From positions 14,386,501-14,450,500 of the forward strand of contig CM038925.1 in NCBI GenBank assembly GCA_021904315.1: a stretch of 64,000 nt of DNA, read 5' to 3'. Position numbers and translations under genes: made by a program. Origin of the DNA: Sphagnum magellanicum (Eukaryota; Streptophyta; Sphagnopsida; Sphagnales; Sphagnaceae). The notes under the pieces were generated by a model. The model was not told the DNA's origin. It was given only the letters and a program-made list of their open reading frames with translations, and ran no database searches. Below are positions 57,130 through 64,000 of the stretch, piece by piece (the first letter of the stretch is position 1; the number at the start of each line of letters is the position of its first letter).

Positions 57130-60100
57130 TCAAAATATTTTGAGAACCCTAAACACACAGTTCTCAAAATCAAAAACACACGCTGGTTGGGCGATTATTT
57201 GATTTTCTTAATATCTTCTGATTTCAATTTTCTCAAATATTTCATAATAACCTCCAGTTCTGATTTGATCAAACACACTCCAAGAACAACAACCGATAGA
57301 CCTCCAGAAATAACCGGCAAAGAACCAACCGTTTTATAGAAGGTTATTTGAATCATGGCTATTATGTCTTTAAAGAACTGCCCTGGTAACTAACTGTTGA
57401 TCCAAACCCTTCGGATGCCTTTAAAACATCCTACTAGCTTTCACACAAAACTTTGAAGTTAGATCAAACTTTAAAGGCCTTTGAAGGGTTTTAGAACTTA
57501 TTTAAGTATATTATGGTGGTTGAAAATGTTCATGTTCCATGTGTGATCCAAATGAGATGTACACACCAAAACCATGTGATGCACACCAAAACCATGTGAT
57601 TCCTGAAATGAAACACCATAATTTGGCAAGCACTCTTTTTATTATCATGTTAGCTCTTAGTAGCATTTTTTTTTTACAAAATTGTGTTATTTTCATTGTC
57701 CTTTGTGGCAACTTTTTCAATTGTGTCCAAAAACAAAAAAAAAAGGGTTCCTGCACTATCTTTGACATGCCTTTGCACATGCCCCAGTAATGCTTATGCT
57801 TGTGAATGTGTTTCCAACTTCAAACAATTAAGTAATGCATCTTTGTTCCTGACCCATGTTTTGCTCTGACACCCATTTCCCACATTGTAACCAATTTAAT
57901 TGCACCCCATTAGTTATAAATAAATAAAAAAGGCCACTCGTGTTGGGTGTGTTGTTGACCAATAATTTCTTGAATTTAAGAATAATAATAATAATTTAAG
58001 TTTAATTTTTTTTTTTGGTTTTTTTGTATATGGCACAAATGAAAGAATTCATTGCAAGGAGGACCTATAATGTTTTAAACAATATGGTAACAATGTGCAT
58101 GAATCACATGAATATATTGTCTACCACTCAAAAACACCATGAACAAGCATTTTAATGCTACATGTGCTTGGGAAGTGTTTGTTGAAATGAAGTTCATCTT
58201 GCATGTCAACATTATGGATGTTATTTTTTGGTGTTGCAAGAGGACAAAAATAACAATTTATTAATTTGAACATTCTTGCTCACAACCCACCTATAAAATC
58301 ACAATTCTGTTAATGGCAATTTATGCCTAAGGAAGCCATCATTTGTGGCAGCTATAGCCTACGTGTGTAAATGTAAGCTGTTCAGGGATCATGACAAAAA
58401 AATTATTTGTGAAGGTATTATTAGCACATAATACTATTTTTGTCATGATCCCATTATGGTCCCAAGTCATAATTGGGTCAATGAGGCTTGTTCTAGTTTT
58501 GTAGCCAACATCTAGGGTTGGCTCCCTATATGTTCGGGTTTCCCTTCTCCATGGGAGTTGCATTAATGCCCAAATTTAGTTTAATTACCTATGATTCAAC
58601 TATGATGTCTATGTCTTCAACTTTCATTTATCTAGCCACAATATCCATGTGATTGTTAATAATCTTTTGCATACACATCTACATGCCTCCAAACATTTTG
58701 GACATAATATTCATCAAGGTTTTAACACATAACTAATGTAGCTGAAGTGATGATCATCCATAAGATGATTTAGCCAAATTTGGCTACAGACTAAACATGA
58801 AAGTAGAAAAACCAGAATCCTTCTATACTCTTGGCTACCTACTAGAACTTAAGGTAAAAATATGGTGATTTGGAAACTTTTTTCTTCGAAATCTGGCAAA
58901 TTTGGGCCATTTTTTCCACAGAAAATCCTTTGCATAGGTCGAAATCATATTTTTCAGATCAAAATTTGGCAAAATGTCGCCCCCACAAAAAAAAATTTGC
59001 TTTCATATATTGAAATGAATTTGGCACATGTATAAACAACATAATAAACCACTTCTATATATGGAACCATGCAAAGAAGTTTGTGGCATCAATTGCTCCT
59101 TAGCTCTGAACTTGAGTTTTAATCCATCCAAAAGCTTCACAAGTTTAGACTCCAGTGACACTAGCACATTAGCCACCTAGCCATTGTTGGGTGGGAATTT
59201 GATTTTGCTAATAAAATTGCTTGTCCAGCTCTTTTAATATTTCAAAAATAGAGAACCGCCGGTTCCCAGCTATTTCAAAAAGACAACTGGGGGGGTTTTC
59301 ATGAATGAACCCCCTAAAGAATGGGCAGTTTTGTGGGCAGTTCTTTGAATTCTTTTCAGACTTGCTTTAGTGAACTCATCCTTACATGGTGCAAGCAAAA
59401 GACATGTGAATTGCAAGGAGCTTTTAACACATCATTATGTTATTTTACTTAGAGATATTATATAAGGTGGTGCACAAACCCTAACACTTATGTATATAGA
59501 TTTCAACCTTGTGACCAAGGTTGGTCAGTTTCAGGTTCCTGGTTGGGTTTAGGTTTGAAACCTGATTCAGGTCTACAAACCAAACTCAGCATATCTATGA
59601 AGGCCCAAACTGGGCCAAAAATCAAACCACATGGGTCTTCATGGACTACAACCTGGCCTTAAAACTGGACCTAGTGAGTCTACATGAACCCAAACTCAGC
59701 CTTAGAATTGGACCCGATGGATCTACATGGACCTAAACACAACATGTCCTAACGGTTTTTATTTATATAGGGTCAAGTCATATGATTAGGTAGGGGTTAG
59801 GATTTTAGGTTTTAATTCTAGGGTCTAAGGTCCTAAGTTCTAGCCTTAAGCTTTAATATATAAAAGCATTACTAATGATAGCACTAAAATGATGTTGTGA
59901 TGTTCCACATGTTGTTCCCTATTTTTGCTCTTGGGAACATGTTGGGGAACACTTTGAAGACTTTGGAAAGTTTAACCTGAAACTTGATGGGAACACCATG
60001 AGAACTTTTTGAGAATTTGATGGGAACAACATAATTCCGAAAATTTCCAAATTGCTCCCAAAAAATCAACTTTAAAACCATCCCCAAGAATAAGTTGAAA

Positions 60101-60570
60101 CTAGCTTCAACCTAAATCTGGAAGCAGCAGTTCTTATTATAAAAATTGGACTTGTCAGATGCTAGAACCATTGATCAAGAAAATTTGACCCAAACCTATA
60201 TACTCAATGGGTATTAATATTTGCAAATATTCTCTAAACAACAAAGTGAAGGGCCTTCCATTGCAATAATTTTTTTTTAAAAAACTCTAAACCTAGACCT
60301 CCCATGGTTCTTGTAAAACCCAAGAACCAACCAAAACTCTAAACCAACTTCCTCTTTGTACTAAGAGAGAGGGTTAAGGCAAACTACTAAGAGACTAGTG
60401 CTATTTGTGTTTTAGGGAGGTCCCACACTGCCCATACCAACATAGTCAAGTGCAGTCTTCAAACATGATCAATCTGAGAAATAGGTTGAGGAAGAAGCCA
60501 GTAAATTTGTTAGATGATCATGGGCTTGAGGGTAGGGTGGGGGCAATGAAATCTGCAAGCAAATCTGGGA
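57130..60570. other. Intergenic DNA, no gene seen
   Basis: Features noted are a 20-base tandem duplication (GCACACCAAAACCATGTGAT words at 57551-57600), a 16 bp inverted repeat at 58385-58452 and decayed GAACC/CCTGG repeats near 59520-59720. No protein similarity was recognised. Confidence 0.5.
58385..58452 (+). repeat. Perfect 16 bp inverted repeat, 36 base loop
   Basis: Arms GGGATCATGACAAAAA (58385-58400) and its exact reverse complement (58437-58452). It could be a terminator-like hairpin, a foldback remnant or chance. Confidence 0.75.
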
Positions 60571-61352
60571 TCTTGTGTTGTTGATGAGTTTAAGTTGAAG
60601 GAACTTACTTAGAACAATACCCATTCATTTGTTTGCCAATAAACTACTCACTATGGTGACCAGTATGTTGTTACTTACACACTTAATGTACATTTCAATA
60701 CAGAACTCACACACAATGTTAGTACACACATTACAGACAAACACTTAGAAATAGATTATATAAATATGTATACAAATCCCATTAGTGCTACTAGTGGCCA
60801 AGAACACCACCAAAACCAAGGTTAATAATAGTGTTCCAACTTGAGAACACTGAGCTGCCTTTGGAAATTTTGCAGGTCCATTTACAGGAAATCTGTAAGC
60901 ATTGCCCAGGGGGCACCAGTAAAATGGACTTTTCCAGAAAATATTATTTTGGATCAAGTATAATACTATATGGACATAATGGGTGTTTGTTGTGTTGTTG
61001 CTAGTGAAAGGAAAAGCTACTCAAGGAATACCCAATTCATTTGTTTGTCATAAACTACGCGAGTATGGTGACCAGTATGTCATGGGCTGAATGTACACAC
61101 ACAGAGAAACTCATACATTTGTAGTACACACTACAAAACAATAGAATACATAACATAATCCTCAATGTTCACACATAAGTTACACAATGTATGTAGTACT
61201 AGTACACATAACTTACAGACAACAAAATTTATGTATATATACACACACATGAATTCACACACACATAGTCCATTAGTGCTACTAGTGGCCAAGAAGTCCG
61301 AAAACCAAGGTAAATAGTGTTCCAACTTGAGTTGCCTTCTGAAATTTGCAGG
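60571..61352 (+). repeat. Tandem duplication, unit about 300-370 bp
   Basis: Unit 1 (about 60571-60876) and unit 2 (about 60984-61352) share blocks in order: CCCATTCATTTGTTTG, TATGGTGACCAGTATGT, ACACAC runs, ATTAGTGCTACTAGTGGCC, CAAAACCAAGG, AGTGTTCCAACTTGAG and GGAAATTTTGCAGG. Indels separate the copies. No coding function was recognised. Confidence 0.85.
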
Positions 61353-64000
61353 GTGAGGTGCAAGTGTAAGGGATTGAATTGTGTAAGGATTCAGGAGGTA
61401 GGTGGCTAGTTCACATCCACAATTGAGAGTAGTAGTTCAAGTGCCAAATAAAAGTATCCATGTGCAAGTATGTGTTCCCATTTACAAGTACGGTATATGC
61501 CTAATATCCATGGCGGCAAGAAATTTCATGTTCATTAATGATTTCAGTAGTGGTTTTACATGATGGAGAAAGGAAAACACACATGAATTTTCATGTGGTA
61601 AAATTTCCTCTTTTATGTACTACACCTTTGCACAATGATTTCCTATGCTTCTTCTATGTAGATGATTAAAGGTGTCATTGTCTTTGAAGCTCCTCAAAGT
61701 CATTTCCTTTGGACTTTCAATGGCATTGAAGTTGAGTAACTTCTTAGCTTCTTTCTAGGACTTGAAATGGTTTTGAAAGGCTTCTTCCTCTTGACAATTC
61801 AAAATACTCCTTATTAAGGGGAGTTCATCCCATTGCAAGTCTTCATCTTCCCAATGTTCATGGTGACATTTCCTAATTAAACTCCTTAATAATTGTCTCC
61901 AATCAGTGCATGTTAAGCATGCCTTGCTTTTCATATGTTGTGATTTTGCAACTCTTTCTCCCTTTCTTCTTTGGAACATAATCTTTGATGATTACTGAAC
62001 TTTTGCAAATAAGCTTTTCATTAGTTGTACATTTGCTTAACTATTTTTAGTTTCACTATTTTTTCAAATTCAAGACAAGCATCCTCATGGCATAAATGAA
62101 GTAGCTTAAGTTTGGAGAGCTTATGTGGCTTACATTTGCCATTGATAGGTCATTTTGCACTCCACTCTACCCTCATTTTGTGGCTATCATGTGAAAGAGG
62201 AACTTTTGACCTAAAACCATTCCCCTTTTAGGCCTCTCATTAGTTGGATGGCATGGTAGTTTGTTGAATGCAATGTAACATACTTGGTTTTATATGTTAA
62301 TTATCATCCATCATAATTGACAATGGTGACAATAGTAAATACAAGGGGCTCTAGTTTTCAAGGTTTATAGTTGAATATAATTCATATTTTATCCAACTTT
62401 TAAAGACTCATGCAAAGTACACCAAATCTTTGATTCTCACTCAAATAACATTTTGAACATCTTCGTTTTATTCAGACCATTTGACAAGATTGTACCATAA
62501 ACTTGGTGTGTTATAATGATTATAGTGATCATCTAAAATAAATGATGTGTCTTGCATTATTGATTAATATGTCATGTCATATAATTGGGTATAATATGGA
62601 TGTACAACTAATTTCATTAGTAGACCTTAAAGGCAACTTCTTGTAGCAATAATAGTTATTTGGTTGTTCTATTGAAAATCACTACTTACTTTACTAGTTG
62701 TAATAAGGCTTATATATACATATATATAGTTTGATAAATAATACTTAAATATCTTAACAATTCTATCATGGCCAATCTTTCCAAGTGTTTTGTTGTGGGA
62801 CAATTATTTTCTATTCCTATATTTCATTAATCAACTATCATATTGAATTGGTTGGTTATTGATATATCTAGGTCCCTTGATGCAAGATTGGATGTGTCAA
62901 AATAAATATGGAAATCTAAATTTTAATTAGGTACAATATTAAAAATAGGTAATTTAATAATGGATAGTTTCATCCATTTGAATGGTTTCTTGTAGGTTTT
63001 TATCCATTTTGAAAACTTTTGTTCCTTCAATAATTTGCACGCATGGGTGTTGTTTTACTACCAATTGTATGTAAGAAAAAATGTTGATTAAAGTTAATTA
63101 TTTTCCAAAAATTTGATATATTCATGGGTGGGGCAACTTAATAGTTATTGTCACCTTTTTAAAGTGTCTAATAATAACCTTTCATCACAAATAATGTGGG
63201 TTTGTAGCATTCCAATTTTTTTTTTAAACACATCTTTTAGATTGATGAACTACATATTCCATTTACTTCACATTTATCTGCACAATTCCTCAACTATTTC
63301 AAATTTGGTTATTTTGGTCATAAATGTTAAAATTGTCCAAACAAACTTGTATGAAATCATTCGAATATGTTTGAAGGTTCTAGGTAATTACATTTTAGAA
63401 AGTCATAAAAACATTACATAACCAAATTAGCATAACATTGTATGCATATAGCCCCACACTCAAAGCTAAGCATATCATCTTTTTTTCTCTTATTTAGCAA
63501 TTTTAACTTAGTTGTAGCCTCTATACCCATCCGTAAAGGAATATATTTTGTTTGATGCACCCCTAGGCTTGTCAAAAGGTATTGATGGTAATTGTCAATT
63601 CTTTGACAACAAATTATTCAAAGATAGGGTATTGTGATTTCTAACTTTATGTGACTAAGACAAAAGGATGAAATTTCCAAGAAGATTTGAATGATTTGAC
63701 ATGCTTAAAAGATGTCAACTTTCACTCCTCTTAATTGTGCAAAATAGACCAAAAAGGCATTAAGTTTGATAATTGGAACCAAAACTAAATTCACAAACTC
63801 ACACATAGAAACTCACCACAACCCAATTTCCTTGAAAGGGCAATGTTCACATTATAATATATTTTGTAGGTCTCCTGGGGACAACCTTGAAATGAAAATT
63901 TTCTTAAAATTCATAGAATCAAAACATTTTCAAGTTTTTTGTCTCATAATGTTGGAGGCTAATAAATATCCATAAGATTTACAATTGATTGAAATTTATG
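61353..64000. other. AT-rich intergenic DNA, no recognised gene
   Basis: A minus-strand frame at 61979-61755 encodes 74 residues, rich in charged residues, with ACLTCTDWRQLLRSLIRKC and HEHWEDEDLQWDELPLI. I do not know the family; it could be a retroelement gag remnant or chance. Nothing else was recognised to the end of the window. Confidence 0.4.

Overview
This is nuclear DNA from a land plant, most likely a fern or another seed-free vascular plant. Four multi-exon protein genes with GT-AG introns lie in about 50 kb of AT-rich, repeat-rich DNA. Plant-type TTTAGGG telomere motifs occur at several places. The PLS-class DYW PPR protein has the repeat style ([11 protein letters not shown] units, PGRTWIEV box) that I associate with fern genomes. 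The organism call is an inference. I found no rRNA, tRNA or CRISPR.

Layout: 1-448 is the 3' end of a plus-strand Helitron. 2025-5472 is a minus-strand Helitron (A) with a second Helitron (B, 2556-5469) inserted after its third base. 7440-11270 is a decayed Ty1/copia element whose reverse transcriptase is broken by a solo LTR (9128-9961) lying between two copies of a 260 bp target segment. 12537-15788 (+) is a five-exon VPS9A-type Rab5 GEF gene. 16215-18907 (-) is a three-exon DYW-type PPR gene, convergent with VPS9A. Two more solo LTRs of the same family lie at 20767-21714 and 27439-28216, each with a perfect 5 bp target-site duplication. A pogo-like transposase relic lies at 24566-25085. 31951-33930 (+) is a six-exon thioredoxin-type glutathione peroxidase gene. 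36109-38735 (-) is a four-exon secreted GH5 endo-beta-mannanase gene. 46312-46545 (-) is the tail of a Helitron helicase joined to a Helitron 3' end. About 47.5-54.5 kb (-) is a decayed Ty3/gypsy chromovirus with gag, protease, RT, RNase H, integrase and chromodomain traces between LTR-like segments. The rest is intergenic DNA with minisatellites, microsatellites, small inverted repeats and a tandem duplication.

The four genes do not form a pathway: endosomal Rab5 activation, organellar RNA editing, peroxide detoxification and cell-wall mannan hydrolysis. They look like ordinary genes in small islands between repeats. The points most worth a second look are the PPR gene, whose two short 5' exons add an OSB-like PDF motif (QWWD...PDFKHK) ahead of the PPR array; the textbook nested Helitrons; and the solo LTR inside a 260 bp direct duplication. 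I did not find a convincing wholly new system.
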